A stretch of DNA of 64,000 bases from the NCBI RefSeq assembly GCF_003073045.1, contig NC_037591.1, positions 21,609,319-21,673,318 on the forward strand. Reading direction: 5' to 3'. This DNA comes from Pomacea canaliculata (taxonomy: Eukaryota > Mollusca > Gastropoda > Architaenioglossa > Ampullariidae). The position numbers and the translations under genes were made by a program. The notes under the pieces are model-generated. The model made no database searches and had not been told where the DNA came from. It saw nothing but the letters and a program-made list of their open reading frames with translations. Shown in pieces: positions 24,111 through 38,000 of this stretch (positions within the stretch are counted from its first letter, which is position 1; each line of letters opens with the position of its first letter).

Positions 24111-25947
24111 TTAGTGAGATTATAGTCTGTTTGCATGATATCTCAAGTCAAAGACAACAGGTTAATGGAATTACCATTGTTTTTATTTCTGGAAAAGTTC
24201 TCTGTAACACTTGTACAGTAGTTTATTTTAAATAGTACCTTTACATCTTGAAGCTAACATCATTTTGTTGTATCGTATTTCATATTTTGGGTCCCCACAA
24301 ATGTGAATATCTTGAGCAGTATATGCTTGACTTGCAGACAAATTTGAAATGTAAACTTTTGGCTGTTTCAAATATTTAAGAAGTCCTTTTATATTACTGA
24401 TTCTATGAAAAGAGTGCTAACCTAATCAGTGTTTTAACAGAGGTGCATGGTTGCACTCACAGCAGTCATAGTCAAAGAGTACAATGCAGTTTTGGAGATA
24501 TTGTGCCTATTCTGCTGAAGTACACCATTTTTTTAAGGAAAAAAAATGCATGCTCAGATAGGACAGTGCTGTTTACCCTGAAATGAAAGTATTGAAGTTG
24601 ATTACAGATTTAGTATGGAAAGTGCAAACTTTTTTTTTTAGGAAGCTCCTCTTTTACCTACCCAGCCTACTGGCCCTTATCTGTTGTATTCAGGAAACAA
24701 GCAACATATATAAAATATAAGATTTGGGAGTATCTGTTCTGTGTAATTGCCTTTTCTTTGTGTTTGGGTGAGTGATGGCCTTTTTAGCTTTAATGTTCAA
24801 TGAGTGGCTTGGATAACATGAATCACAGTGTGACCAGAATTTTTGAGGTCAGATAAATTATTTCATTGCCTTTTACTCAGTAAGCAAGCTGCAAAGACAG
24901 CAAAAATCCAAGTAATCAACAACAATCAAGAACACACACCATTAACATTGTAAGAGACCAACATTTAAAAAAAAGGAAGTTTGTTATAAAATTATTGTAC
25001 ATGCTGATCAAATTTGGCGCAGATGATACAGGTCCATTTGCAAAATGCGAGCCTTACATCAGTGTATTGTTAGAAATCATGTAAGTGGGTGAAAGAGCTA
25101 GAGGACTAAAAGAAGTCTGCATATGACTATCTGAACAATGAGTTAGTGTTGGAAAATAAGTATCTAGTAATAAATTTGGTCAATTAGAAACAAATGCCTA
25201 CCTGCTGAATTAAGAAGTTTACTGAAGTTGGCATGATGAGGCATGATCGTGGCTTTGTTGGGAAGCACGGGGAAAGTGATTTTCATTACTTTATTGCAAA
25301 GTTCAAGTTTTCTCCTTTCCAAAAATGTATAAGTTTCTTGGTCTAATGTTTACCTCAGAGCAGCAATAATAAAAAAACAGACTTCACCCTCTGTCTTCAC
25401 AGTCTTCAGTTTTAATCCTGTCATTGTAATGTTATATTTTTATGTCATGCTAAGTGGGACTAAGATCTACTATGCATATATTTATGACACAAGTACATAA
25501 TACATTTAAGGTATATTTGTGTAGTAAGTGAATCAAATCATTTTAGCAAGGCAAACTAACATCACCTCAGCTACATTCGATCAAAAACAGAGGCAATGTT
25601 TTGTACAAATACATTATTTATTTGTAAGAAGAGGATTTACTGGGTATAAAGAAACTGGGAACAATGTGTAACTTGTGAAACATTTAGACCACAACTAAAT
25701 TTTCATTATTTAAATCTGTTAATGGTTGACTCATCATGAAAGCCATGCAAGTATAAAGCAATTGATTGGTTAGATTTTTCTACCAAAGCTGCAATACAGA
25801 AATAAAAAAAGCATAAAAAAAGAGAGTCTGGAAGGAGTGAAAAAAAAAAGTGTGCTCACATGTTCTACATAATGAGATATATATTGATCTCTCAAAGGCT
25901 TGTATAGTATGAGGGACAACAATAAAAAATTAATATAAGGTCTAGAC
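24111..25947. other. Gene-poor AT-rich stretch
   Basis: No exon, RNA gene or recognised repeat could be supported here. Confidence 0.4.
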
Positions 25948-26109
25948 CAGGGGTGGGCAATTAATTTTCCCAAGGGGCCGCATGAGAAATATAGTTAACT
26001 CAGTTTTACCCAATACTGTATGTATAGTACATATACTGGCAGGCGGGCCAGCGGGCAGGCCGGTCAGAGACAGGAGGCGGGCTGCAGGCCGCCCCCTTGC
26101 CCAGGTCTG
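25948..26109. mobile_element. hAT-like MITE with perfect 8-bp target duplication
   Basis: A 162-bp element starting CAGGGGTGGGCAATT and ending TTGCCCAGGTCTG, giving imperfect terminal inverted repeats. It is flanked on both sides by GTCTAGAC (25940-25947 and 26110-26117), an exact 8-bp target-site duplication as made by hAT transposases. The interior is GC-rich (GGGCCGC, GGCGGGCCAGCGGGC). It has no coding capacity. Confidence 0.85.
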
Positions 26110-26117
26110 GTCTAGAC

Positions 26118-27800
26118 AGTCTGATAATTTAAGACTGTAGCCTGACAATATGCCTTGAAAGAACCTATATGTTGAGCATTACCGTGTGTGAAGAGAAACA
26201 TGACATCCATTTCTGATTCCATTAGTTTAAATTATACAACTCTAAGTCTGATGTCATCCGAATAAACCAGATATTACACATATGATTAAATGTCCATGCT
26301 TAATAACTAGAAACATATTCTGGATCCTATATGCATATACCAGTGAAACACAAAATATACGGTCTGATGCTTTTCTGGTTTCGCAGCTGTTATCTTACGC
26401 ATACGTTGGTAAGCTGCCTTTTTGATTATATAGTGGACTCAAACCAGGTGATCTTGTCTATGATCCTTGTATTCTTTTCAGATGCAGATGGTGATGGATA
26501 CTCAAAGAGAACTATATCATGCTTTAGGTATGCTGCTGATGCTCATGAAGATGAAAAACAAGTGAAAACATAGTTATCACCTGGTTTACACACAAACTTT
26601 GATTAACAACAACATCCATGCATCATTTTGTGTCTGCCTTCCAGCATAAAATGTATTAGTAAGAGTCAGTTTTCCCAGGAAGTACACATCAAATGTATCT
26701 GCCTTACATGCAACTGTAAGAAAAAAAGAACCTCAAAATAAGCACAAGAAGCATTTTAGCATACATACATGAAATATGCATTCTTGACATCATAGCAAAA
26801 TATTCCTTTTCATCTAATTTTCATTATTTTAGATTCACAGGTACCAATCTCAAGAATGCAGAAACTCATTCACATGCATGGAAGTGCACACATGTGCATC
26901 ACACACAAACATTCCAAAACCATTTTTCAAGTTTTTGTTTCAGGCTCAGACCCTGATGAATAAATACTTTTCACAGTATTGGTGGTGATGGAGGTTTTAA
27001 CTGGTTGAAAGCACACAATGAACATGTACAGATCACTTCAGAAAGTAGGTGAGGGAGGTTGTGACTTGAAGAGAGCCTTTTTTTGGCATTTCCCACCCTA
27101 CTCTTTGCAAGATATACTTTAAAACTTATATACAACACAAAATCAGGGCAATTTCACTGGAAAAAAAAACCCCCAGGTTGCACTTTATGAAAATGAAGTA
27201 CAATGTCTCTTTCTACAGACAAACTTTGCCTATCTATTTAAAGCATACAAGTCATTGACTTTCTTGCATTAAAGACAAATACCTCAGGTTCTCACTACTG
27301 GTATTCACTGGAATTAAATATTTTGTGTCTAAAGTATAAAAGCGGCCCTATGCTCCTCAAAGGAGCAACAAGAATAAAGTAAAGTACAAAAATTAAAAAT
27401 GAGACTTTTATATCCAAGCAATGTGACCTTTTAATATATACTTAGCTGTTTGGTGATGTTATAGTTCATTCAATCAGTGATTTGAATTCCTTTAAAAATG
27501 AAAAACTTGAACTTGACAGTAGTAATATGACAATTTATGCTCCTAATCAAACATCTCAATTAGAGAAAACTACTTCGAACATGTGACATTTTCAATGAAC
27601 TATTTTACATTTCTGTAGCTGAACACTATCAGCTTGAAATTGGGTTGGTAAAATTTTCTCCATATTGCTGGAATATGTTGATCGCTCCAATAAATCATCA
27701 AATGGTTTCTCTCAATCTTCTCTTAAAATGGAACCCAATTACGCGCATCGATATAAACAAAAATTGGAAAGAATTTATGTTTAAAGAAACTTAAGCTATA
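26118..27800. other. Gene-poor stretch
   Basis: No gene supported. A minus-oriented copy of the dispersed repeat lies at 27342-27380. Confidence 0.35.
27342..27380 (-). repeat. Dispersed 38-bp repeat, copy 2
   Basis: The plus strand reads GCGGCCCTATGCTCCTC, then AAAGGAGCAACAAGAATAAA, the reverse complement of the motif TTTATTCTTGTTGCTCC...GAGCATAGGGCCGC. Confidence 0.75.
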
Positions 27801-27810
27801 AGGTTTATAC

Positions 27811-28160
27811 AGGAACGCACCCTCTCCATCCCAACTTCCAGCTGTTGCCCTCAAGCAGGCACTATAAAGTGCCACGTGTACGGAAAGCTGCCTACCAGAG
27901 GTCCTTTGTGCCAGCAGCCATCACCATCCTAAACAAAGGCACAAGGACTCAGGAGGAATCAAACAGTCTGAAGAGAAGAGGGTGCTGCATCCATTTTCAG
28001 CCATCACCTTGTTGAATGTGCGCTCCCTTTCAAACAAACAATAATGTATCTTTACTCCTGTGTGTTAAATGTCTGTATGAGTATGTATGCCTGCCCTTGT
28101 GAGCAAAAGAAAAATTTCTGTCTTGGGTCTCCTCGACAGACAATAAAGTCTGATTTGATT
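27811..28160 (+). mobile_element. LINE 3' end: reverse transcriptase C-terminus plus 3' UTR hairpin
   Basis: From about 27811 to the stop near 28015 the frame encodes the C-terminal tail typical of L2/CR1/Tx1-like non-LTR elements: SSRHYKVPRVRKAAYQRSFV, then PAAITILNKG. A 3' UTR follows with the hairpin-like block 28119-28138 (TGTCTTGGG...CCTCGACA), then ACAATAAAGTCTGATTTGATTTT. The same 3' block occurs at 58180-58235. 5'-truncated copy. Confidence 0.75.
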
Positions 28161-30373
28161 TTGAACATTATCCTGGCGTCTGTTTCTTCGGAAGTGTCAG
28201 TGATGTCCCTTACCATAGATGAACAGATGTGAGTAGAGTGACAGCCACATGACCAGCAGACATGGACCATGGGTATGAATTTAGTAACAGTTGGTAGAGG
28301 GAGAAAACTCCACAGAATCACAAAACAAAAAATACATTCATCCACTTGCACCAAAAACAGCCGTTAAGAGATTTTAGAACTACTGTACCTCCACATCATT
28401 ATTTAAGGTAAAGTAATGGGTAGTATATGCTTTATAGATAGCACAACAAATAGGCATATGTGGCCAGGTGATCTACCACATGGCACACACTTGTGCACAC
28501 TTGGTAGGCTGTATGGTGTTAACTGCAGCTACTAGTACAACCACAGAACTGAGCAAAACTCTCACAACACATTCTTGTCTAGCAAACACTCTGAAATAAT
28601 GTTGATAGTTGGCTGCTTAGGCAGGAAAGTGCTTCCACCTTGAGGCAATTTCACTCGATGAAGGGAAAGGGATAATCAAGGGGGAAAGAAAACTGGAGTA
28701 TCCAGACAAAACCCACCCACAGGTAGTCCTGCAAACAGGTGTCATAAACAGACGAGTATGAACCCAGGACGTTTTTGTTCTCAATGTAGCGGTAAAAAAA
28801 AAGTTTTCACCATTATGTTACTCTTGTGTATTATCAGAAGATGGATAGTAGGCTGGTTGCAGCCCCCTCCATCCCTTCTGAACCAAAACAAACCTGTACG
28901 CCAAACAGCGCTTCAGACCAGTCAGCCTTCAGGTGGCATCTAAACGAGCCTCTAACCCCTTCCCTTCTGTCATAAACATGAATTATACATTATCAATGGA
29001 TATTTGAAGTACTTAAACACAGAAAACTTATTAGTTTTACTTTTTCACAAACATAAAATTGCACATATACACATATGATTATGTCACAATATGATTTTGC
29101 TCAGTAGGATACAGATATAAAGCCATAAGCAAGTGGATCACAAGCATTCCTTCAATAGTCAGTTCATAAAACAGCACCACCTACAGCGCACACTAAAGAC
29201 CAGTTTGGACACATGACAATTTTGCTTTAGACTCATAACTTATTCACTTTTCATCACAAACTATTTTCATCTATTCTTGGGGAAAGATAAAATCAAATAT
29301 GAACTATTTCACACCTTTTGAATAAAAACTGGTTGTAAAACTGGAATTCAGGCAAACTCCACTGTTTATATATAGACAAGGAGTTCTGCTAAAGAAAAAG
29401 TATATATATATTACAAACTACATTAAACTGTGTTATGTGAACAGAAATGTAATCAAGCATGGCACAACCAAAAACAACAAAATAGTCAACCTTCTACAAT
29501 CATTTTGAGATCTCACTGTAACATGTCATAGCAGGACAAATCTTTATGAAAGACTAATCTCTTAACACTTCATTATTTTTTTGCAAAGTCAGGGGTGGTA
29601 TGCAACACACGTATGGGCAAGGTCTAATAGACTGGAATTCAAGTCAACCCTACATCTCAAGCAGGCCCATTCCTAGCCCCCAAGGCATAGGACATGTGTG
29701 AGGCCCTCGACATCAGGATTGCCAGGGTTTTAATCAAAAGCACGAGCCCTGATGACTATCAAAAGCGCGGGACCCTAGGCAGATGCCTTATCTGCCTGCC
29801 CCTAAGCATGGCCCTGATCTCAAGTGCAGGCCAGCAATTACCTTCTAGGTAAAATCCCAATAGCTTGAAGAATGCATAAAAAACCTGAATGCAAATACAG
29901 TGCCAACTACTGACCATGTGATCTGTATACTCAATAACCCAAAGCACAACTACATGTGTTTATGTTAAAATAATTGCACGGGAAGATATTGCCCAGGAAC
30001 TTACAGGTTATATTCAGGATGACTGCTCAGAGCGCCAATATGCACTCCAAACACACCTATGCACATACATCGACTACCTACACACTCGCCAGCATACAAG
30101 CACCATTCACACCTACCCTCTTACCACAAAAATGTCCAAGAAGATAAAGATCTTTACCAGATATGAGCAGACAAATGACTAGCTTACTCCACTAAAAGCT
30201 AAAGCAGAAAATGGGTAAAAATGCAGGCAGAATGCCTGATGTGGACACACTTAACAGTACAAATCGGAATAAATCTCATGATTACCAAAATGAAACTAAA
30301 ACTAAACATCAACTATCATTAAAAATCCACAACTCAACCAAACTATCATCATTAAAATCTGCAAATAAGTGCA

Positions 30374-30409
<36 letters not shown>

Positions 30410-31912
30410 AATGTTAAAAAATGAGATTTGAAACTTATGCAATAGTCGTAATCACTGTATGTCTGTTGTTTCATGTTTGCAGTAATGTGCTGTCTTTGTC
30501 TTCATATCTGACTGGAACAAGGAAGACATAAATTACTATAGTTAGAGAAAACATTAAATTTGTTAAAAGAGATTAACTGGTAACATACTGGACAAATACA
30601 TGCTCCTGCTATTATCATCAATACCCTTACTAAAAATTTTATTAGCCATAAACAATGAAGCAAATGTGAATGGAATGAAATAAAGTAAAACAATATATTC
30701 ACTAAACATATCTTTGGGATAAGACTTGCATGTCCTCTTGACTGGATGCATTTCTTTTGCAAGATTTTGTTCTGATCCTCCACCCAGTGTTGATCTCAAA
30801 TAGTTTTGGTGTTAAGAATAAAAAAAAAATTGTTTTAATGCCAACACCCACTACAACATCCATAGAAAAATTCTAATTAGAAGTAGTCTGCCAAAGGATA
30901 CTCTCTTTCTCTATTTATAATGCATATAATTATTAAAATTATATCCATTAATGCAGATAAATCTAAATTCTCACACCCACATGCATATACATACATACAA
31001 GAGCTGGTGAATAAAACCATGAATCAAAAAAAAAAAAAAAAACTAAAGAAATTGGATTCTAAATTAACCACCAACACTGGAATTAAGAAAACCTGTCCAC
31101 TGAAATTATCATTCTTGATATAAAAAAAAAGAGGCATTGTTCTTTATGAGACATCATCATACTTGACAATGATAAAAATCCCAGACAAATTTTTAATGTT
31201 GATTATGTATTTTTTGTTTCATTTTGTTATAAAATCATTGTGTCATCATCAAGCAAAGTACCCATCAACTTCAACAAGAATAAAAACCACATTTGATTCA
31301 TACAATGCTAAGTGGAGAAGAATATCATGAATAGATAAAACGTCATACAAAATAAAACTTTGTAGCTGCAGTATCACGATTAAAAATAATCTCCAAGCTT
31401 CTGAAAGTACTTGACAACCTACTTCAGACAACACCCTGACAGTACTTTCAAGAAACTGAGACAGTTTATTCTTCCTCAACCTCTTCTTGGCACTCATGAG
31501 ACAAACAAACCCAGTTTCGCGTAATGCAAGATAAATTAACAATGACTAGAGAACAGATGAGGACAGGAGTTGAGGTTTCTAATGCTGGAAAGAAAAATGA
31601 GGGAAAGCATAAAAGATGGAGGAGGGGAACAAGATAGAGATCAAAAGAGAAGAATTTCTTTTTAGTAAGAGTTTCTATGGAAAGAGAGACTGGGGTGTAA
31701 AAGGAACAATCTTCTGAAACTAATATCAAGCAGAAACAGAGGCAGTTTTATGTGTTGCTAGATCTTAGCACTCTGCCCCTGTCATACCACAACTATAGTC
31801 ACTAGCTGGTCAGTTTGTTAACATAGTTGTGAGATCTGCACCTGGTCAGTGCATTTAAATTTTAAAAAATGAGGCTAAATAAAGATGTTATTTTGTTCAT
31901 ATTTTTTCTATT
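28161..31912. other. Intergenic region and probable 3' flank of the ADAM10 homologue
   Basis: Only AT-rich sequence with short simple repeats was seen. An A-tract of about 30 bases lies at 30376-30405 and another of about 16 at 31027-31042. The part near 31912 is probably the ADAM10 3' UTR. No gene supported. Confidence 0.4.
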
Positions 31913-32023
31913 TCATAGACGCTGCATCTCTACTCCTCTCTCTCGTCGCTTGTTCCGTTTGCCCTTCCCATGAGGAGGAAGGTTGCCAGGTAGCAAAGCT
32001 TTTGTATATGGAGGAGGTGGTTC
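31913..32023 (-). CDS. ADAM10: ADAM10 terminal cytoplasmic exon
   Basis: Acceptor ttttaattttag in phase 0, encoding [20 protein letters not shown], then [16 protein letters not shown] and a TGA stop at 31915-31913. The polyproline resembles the SH3-binding tail of ADAM10. The preceding intron is about 4.8 kb and holds an inverted RTE fragment. Confidence 0.75.
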   Translation of the reverse strand, partial: EPPPPYTKALLPGNLPPHGKGKRNKRRERGVEMQRL

Positions 32024-35000
32024 CTAAAATTAAAAAAAATGGCAATGAGAAATAGATACTAGATAAACATAGTAGTAAACAAACAAAGTAGGAAAAAAGA
32101 CAATAAAATCCCACAAAATGCAACATTACATGATTGTTACAGTCGCTACAAGCCCCGGAAAGATATTTAGGGTGGTGGACTTAGTCATGATCTCCCTTCT
32201 GTATTCTTCAGTTAAAAATCTTAGCTCAACCCACTAAATCATAGTTTCGACTATGTCCGAGACTTCAGAAAGTAGTAGGTAACAGTCACAATCGAAGAGC
32301 CTACAACTAAGATTTCACCAACTGTGGCATTCACGTCTGCCACCACAAATGAACTACATTCTCCTAGTGCATATGTTGGAGTTCCCTGTCCTTCTCTTCC
32401 ACCATCGCTGGATGGTTCTTCTTTTCAAGATCAATCCCTAAGTCTGTTGAATGGTGGGGGAAGGGGTCAGACTGATATTTACATCTCTGTCTCTGATGAC
32501 TACTATACCCCATTAGAACCCTTTTCCCAAAGGCCCCCACATGAGCAGCAGAATAACGGCAAGTGGTCATGTCTCTTTTGAAGAAAGGTAACATAGAATC
32601 CAAATGTGATCCATCTTCACCACAGTTTTACCTCAAGTTCAACACTTATATAGGGGCACTGACCTTTCACATGAAGTTCAGTTTATAGTTTATTCCTTGT
32701 TACTCCTCGAAGAACATAGGGCCACAACAACACCTTGTCAGTGGTGACCTGGTTTTGGGCAGCTCTCCTTGTTAGGACTTTGCTGGGGATGGACAGCAGC
32801 ATAATCCCCCCACCAGTTGTTGTACTGGGAGAGGTCTTCTTTCTTTGCTAACTTGACCAGGTGGCCCAGTTTCCAGTCTGTTGGTACTAGCTCTTGTTCC
32901 CAGATCTTGTGTAGGAGGGGCTGTAAAATTTTTGCTGTTGTTTCTGGATCTGCCTTTAATGCTTCTGGGGGTATGCCATCCGGCCTGCTACTTTGCCACT
33001 TTTCATGCTCTTGATAGTTTTGATGATTTCTGTCTTAGCAGGAGGGCTGGTGTTGACGTGAAGTTGTTCAGTTGCTGGTGGTATGTCAGGATGTCAGGTA
33101 AAGATGACTGACGAGGTTGATTCAGGATCTCTTCAAAGTGTTCCATTCAGTGGTCTCTTTGTCCTGCATTGTTATGGTCTTGCCATCTTAATCTTTCACT
33201 GGCTTGTTTGGGCTAATGTTCGTGCCTAACACAGTTTGTGCTGCTGTCTCTGCTTCCTCTCCTCTGTCAGTTCATGGGCGAAGCATCTGTTGTCCTTCCT
33301 GACAGAACTCTTCACTTGGCGGTTGGCTTCCCAATATTCAGCTCTGGGACCTTCCTTCTCTTGCTGGTCTTGACACTGATTGAGCTTCTGTTTCAGTCCC
33401 TTTCTTGATTTAATCTTTGCCCAGGTCTCTGGAGTCATCCATTCCTCGTGTTTTCTTTCCCTCTTCCCTAGAACATCTGTACAGGTTGTCTTCCAAATGC
33501 TATTGAGTGTTGACCTGCCAGGAGCACAAGGGTTCTGCCGACCTAGCTCTGTGGATCGACAAGGCATGCAAGCCACCACACCACTACCAAAGTAAGTTGC
33601 ACCAAATGGTGATGGTTTCACATGAAGACAGCACAGAATCTTTGAATCTCTGTAAAGTTATGAAAGCATGCAATATCCGTGACATTGTCAGCCCTTGTCT
33701 TCATGTTCCAATGATTCAGTCTACTTGCAAGTTCCTGGATTCTTCACTGGATGTCCAAGTTTACATCTTTCATGCTCTTCCTTTCAGCATCAGTCCACGG
33801 CTGTGTTTGTTTTAGATTGCAAATTCGTTTAAAATTCCTTAAATGACAAAGAATCCAGATATGGCAGTGCTAATTCAGGATCTGCACCTTCTGATCATGA
33901 ACCTGGAAGAGCCAGTGGGAGGAATAAGCATGTACAAAGTCATAGTTGGCAAACCGAAGGTTCCATCAAGGCTTTGGTTCTTGATGCTTAGCATGAACCA
34001 GGTGACTTCATCAGCCTAAGCCTCCAGTGGCTGCCCTCACTACATCACCAGCTGCCACAGATGAGAAGATAGTGACAGTTTTCCTAATCTGAGTCTTTGG
34101 GATTTAGCCATATCACTGGCACTACACAATGGGGAGGGCGGCTCCTGGCGACATCATCAAAACTATGATTATCCTTCAATACATTAAAGAGATTCTACCT
34201 CTGTGCCATATTTGTTAGCACATGTGCGGCTTGCAGCATCACAGGGTTTGCATACCCTTACAACCCCACAAAGACCAGCTCAATCTTAGATATGCTGACA
34301 CTATTTTTCAGCTTGTACTTCCTGGCACATGATACAGGTTCTTCCTGTCTTTCCCCTCAACCAATGTCTAATGTACTAATCATTAAGTTCAGCTGGTCAG
34401 TGGTGGTGTTCTTATTCTTGTTTTGGTTGCTGGTTGTCACCTCACTCCCTCCTCCTGCTTGGGATTCTGCATTTTGTATATATTTTAACCAAAATAAAAG
34501 AAAATCTTTCATAAACTTAATTTTGGTAATAGAAATTATTATTACTAATGGATACTATTATGCCCTCCCCATCCTCCCCTTCCCAGGTGATGCTAAGTGT
34601 TTGGTTGAAGAATATCTCTTATCCCATAGGACAGATATTTCAAGGAATCATGTGACCAGCAGACCATTCTGGGCTATGGGGTCAGAGCTATTCTTTTTAA
34701 GGCTTAAGTAGGTTAAGTAGGATAAATGCACTATGTGCTACTAAAACTAATTTTACTTTAGCAAAAATTTCCTATTTAGTCACATGTACAAAGCACAACA
34801 CCAAAAGCTTCTTCAAAAAACCATAAATTAGATATTAGATTTATCAGTCGCTGAGCACAGATGAAGGAAGCAGAGTAAATTAGGATAAAATAGGACAAAT
34901 AATAACCATAAGACAATCAAAACTTCTCAAACTAATACAGTCATGTGCTGCTTGACGACAGAGAAACATCGTGTCACAAGAGGTAGAATGCACTGATCTA

Positions 35001-38000
35001 TTTTTTAACTGCAAAAGCCCATGTCGGAAAAGCACACTATTGTAGGCATGAATGTTATTATGAATAATAATAATGGTGTCAGCTTTATGGGCATAAATAC
35101 TGTGTAAGCATTTTCAGAATGTCAAGAACAAGATGACTTAACAGTTAAATATTTTGCTCAGAATTTGGATACATCATTTCTAAGGGAGCAGTGAAACAGT
35201 GCACTTGTATTTTGTAAAGAACAACTGTATTGTCCTAGTCAGAGACTGAAAAAAACAAAACAAAACAAAAACAGGAAGACATGTACACACAGTGAAGTAC
35301 CAATAGGTCTCTTGTCTGCAATGTTGAAGTTTTGAGCAGGACCAAAGAAACTTAAGCTTGCTACTGGAATAAATACATATTTTTTAATTGTTGTTATAAC
35401 CACAATGGGAAGGGAAGGAAATAAGATACAGGGTTAAAAACTTTTTTAACCATGTCTTTCTCTTTTTTGCATGATGCTATTCTGCTTTTGTAATGCCTTC
35501 CTGGAGATTTTGATTGTGCAGAGATATGGAGTGGATATTTCTGGACGAGAAACAGGTTTAAACGAAGAAAGGTGCTTACATTTATACGTCATCTTTTTTG
35601 TTTTGCTACTTGTCATCAAATCAAGATTACATGTGTGTTGATATTGTACAAAATATTTTATAAGCAAAGAAGTTTATGAGTTCCCTGTCAAATGATATAT
35701 TATTGCAACAATATTGTAATGATGTTTTTAACTTTTCTGTGGATGGTGTGTAACCATTTTGAGGTAACAAAGACAATGCTGTGACTTTTAATATTTAAAA
35801 TAATAAGTAAAGATTTTTACATGCTGATTTAGATACCTTGAGGTTAGAAGGTTAACCATGATTTAACATACTGCCATTTTAGGATCAGTTTTAGGCTGGC
35901 AAGGCAGATTCCATGTCATCCTTCCAGTCCACTGACAGCTGCAGTGCTAGACTGTTGGGACTGAACAATTTGCTGCTGTCAGGATAACTGTTTTTTTTTT
36001 TTTTTAATCACAGCAATGCAAAAATTACTGTGATCATCCTTCATGATGACAGTATTAATAGCTGGCGATCTTGAGTGGAAACATAGGGGTTACCAGTTGT
36101 GTTCTATCCCATGTCAACTCAGGATTATCATTTTTATTAATCCTGATTGACAATAAAATAACAAGAATGAAAAAAAAAAAAATCCTATTAAAGCTTATTG
36201 TGTTTCGTAGATTCTATGTGGAGGTAACATCTCTCCAGCATTTGTGCTCCAATCTTGTTACTGTGGATCCTTTAATTATTCATCATCTGACCAGTTTGTA
36301 CTCACGTTGTCACCAGTGATGGCTTCTTCAAGACATTTCCTGGTAAACCACCTGACCAGGAATTTCTCTGAACTGAACGAAACATTAACTGCTGTGGAAC
36401 TGTTTTACAAAGAATAGCATAGTTAACTTACTAGAATAGTTAAGACATTAAGTCAGAAACTACATGTGTTTGTTGGTCAAGGTATTGAAATTTGTATTTT
36501 GCCTATTGGTGTGGTCTTTTGTTGGTAGAATCTTAGAGGTAGCCTGTTTAAATGAGACAGAGGCCCTCGCATACAAGTTGCTTGTGTTTATGTGGTGTGA
36601 AAGAATATGCCATAGAGTGTGTATGCATGTGTGCAGGTGCCTGTGCGCATACATCATGGTGCACCATGGTTGTGACAGATGATGATTACTCCCAAAGGGA
36701 AAAGGAGACATCTGCAGGAAAATGTGACTGGGGTAATGCATAACCAAGCTACACAACCACACAACACAACAGAAGGGAGCAGGAACCTTATATATAAGCA
36801 AAAGCACACAGCACCTTGTCACAACTTACCTGATATTTTTCTACTACAACAGCAGCTTCAGCCCCACCACTGCTGGTGGCAGCTACTGTGGTGCTGTTAG
36901 GCTTGCTTGTTTGTGCTGCTGACCTAGCCACACCAGTTGCTTCTGAACTTGCACCTGGTGTGTGACTTCTGCCATGGCTGCGACTGTCAACACTTTCCCT
37001 ATGATCATGCGCTGTGAGTGCAGTGGTTTGCGAGTTGTGTGGATGACGAGGGTGTCGATGGGTTCGTCGAAGCGTCATGCTGATTTTGCGAGCCTTTGGT
37101 TTGTTGGGGTTGCTGCTAGGGGTGTGCACAGCGCACACCTTGATGAAAACACCCATTACTACAACTAATCCAATGCTTATAAGCATCATCGCCCACCAGT
37201 GTATCTGATGGAGGAAAAAAATGGAAGATTCTAATATGTCCACATTTTAAAAGCTTGTAGTATAAATTATTTCGTCAATGTTCACAATGCCTTTCATATG
37301 ACAAGGGTAAGCTCAGTACCAGATACTAGTTCCCAAACCCACTTCTGTTCTTAAGATACAGGCTATCATCATGCAAACAAAAAAGTTAAAAACCCTTTGG
37401 TCATCAAGGTCACTTGTCCTTTTGCCCCACTACCTGTCACATCAGCCCAGTTATGAACATATCCTCCAAACACCAGATGGTCTCAGTCCAGGTTCACAGC
37501 TGTCATAATGCTCTCTGACAACTCAAACATGTGGCCTTCTTATTTACTCAAGTGTTCTCTGCTTTTGGTGTTGGGACATGGTCATGGCTGGACTGATTTG
37601 ACTTAAGCTGTTAGGTGATATGGTTTTGAGGTAAAACGACAGGCCTGCATCATGAATGAACATGTGTATGAGACTTTGTTAAAGATACAGCCAGTGAGAG
37701 AGTTGGAATGATAAGTTAGCTAGGGAGATTCATGGGGATTTGTAATGTCATGGTTTTGAAGTCTTCCTGCACATTAGTAGGCATGGATCTACAAAAAAAT
37801 TGGAAAAGATTATTAAAACAGACTTTGGAAAATAATTTATATTGTAATGAACTTACTAAAAATAGTTCGAGAGTGCAAAATACTTTTACATTCTAGTAGA
37901 CTTCTAATAAACTACTTATTACAGGAGAGAAAGAAAAAAGGAAAGCCTAAGGTGTATGTGAGAACAATGAAAGTGGAAGGGCTAATTATTAAAAGCAAAA

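Noticed and set aside
26331..26573. ORF with ttttcag acceptor-like site and DADGDGYSKR, reminiscent of an EF-hand
   Set aside because: Only one short segment, with no matching upstream or downstream exon and no full EF-hand loop. Too weak to call.
30376..30405. Long A-tract suggesting a retroposed cDNA
   Set aside because: No upstream coding or SINE-like body and no flanking duplication were found; treated as a simple repeat.
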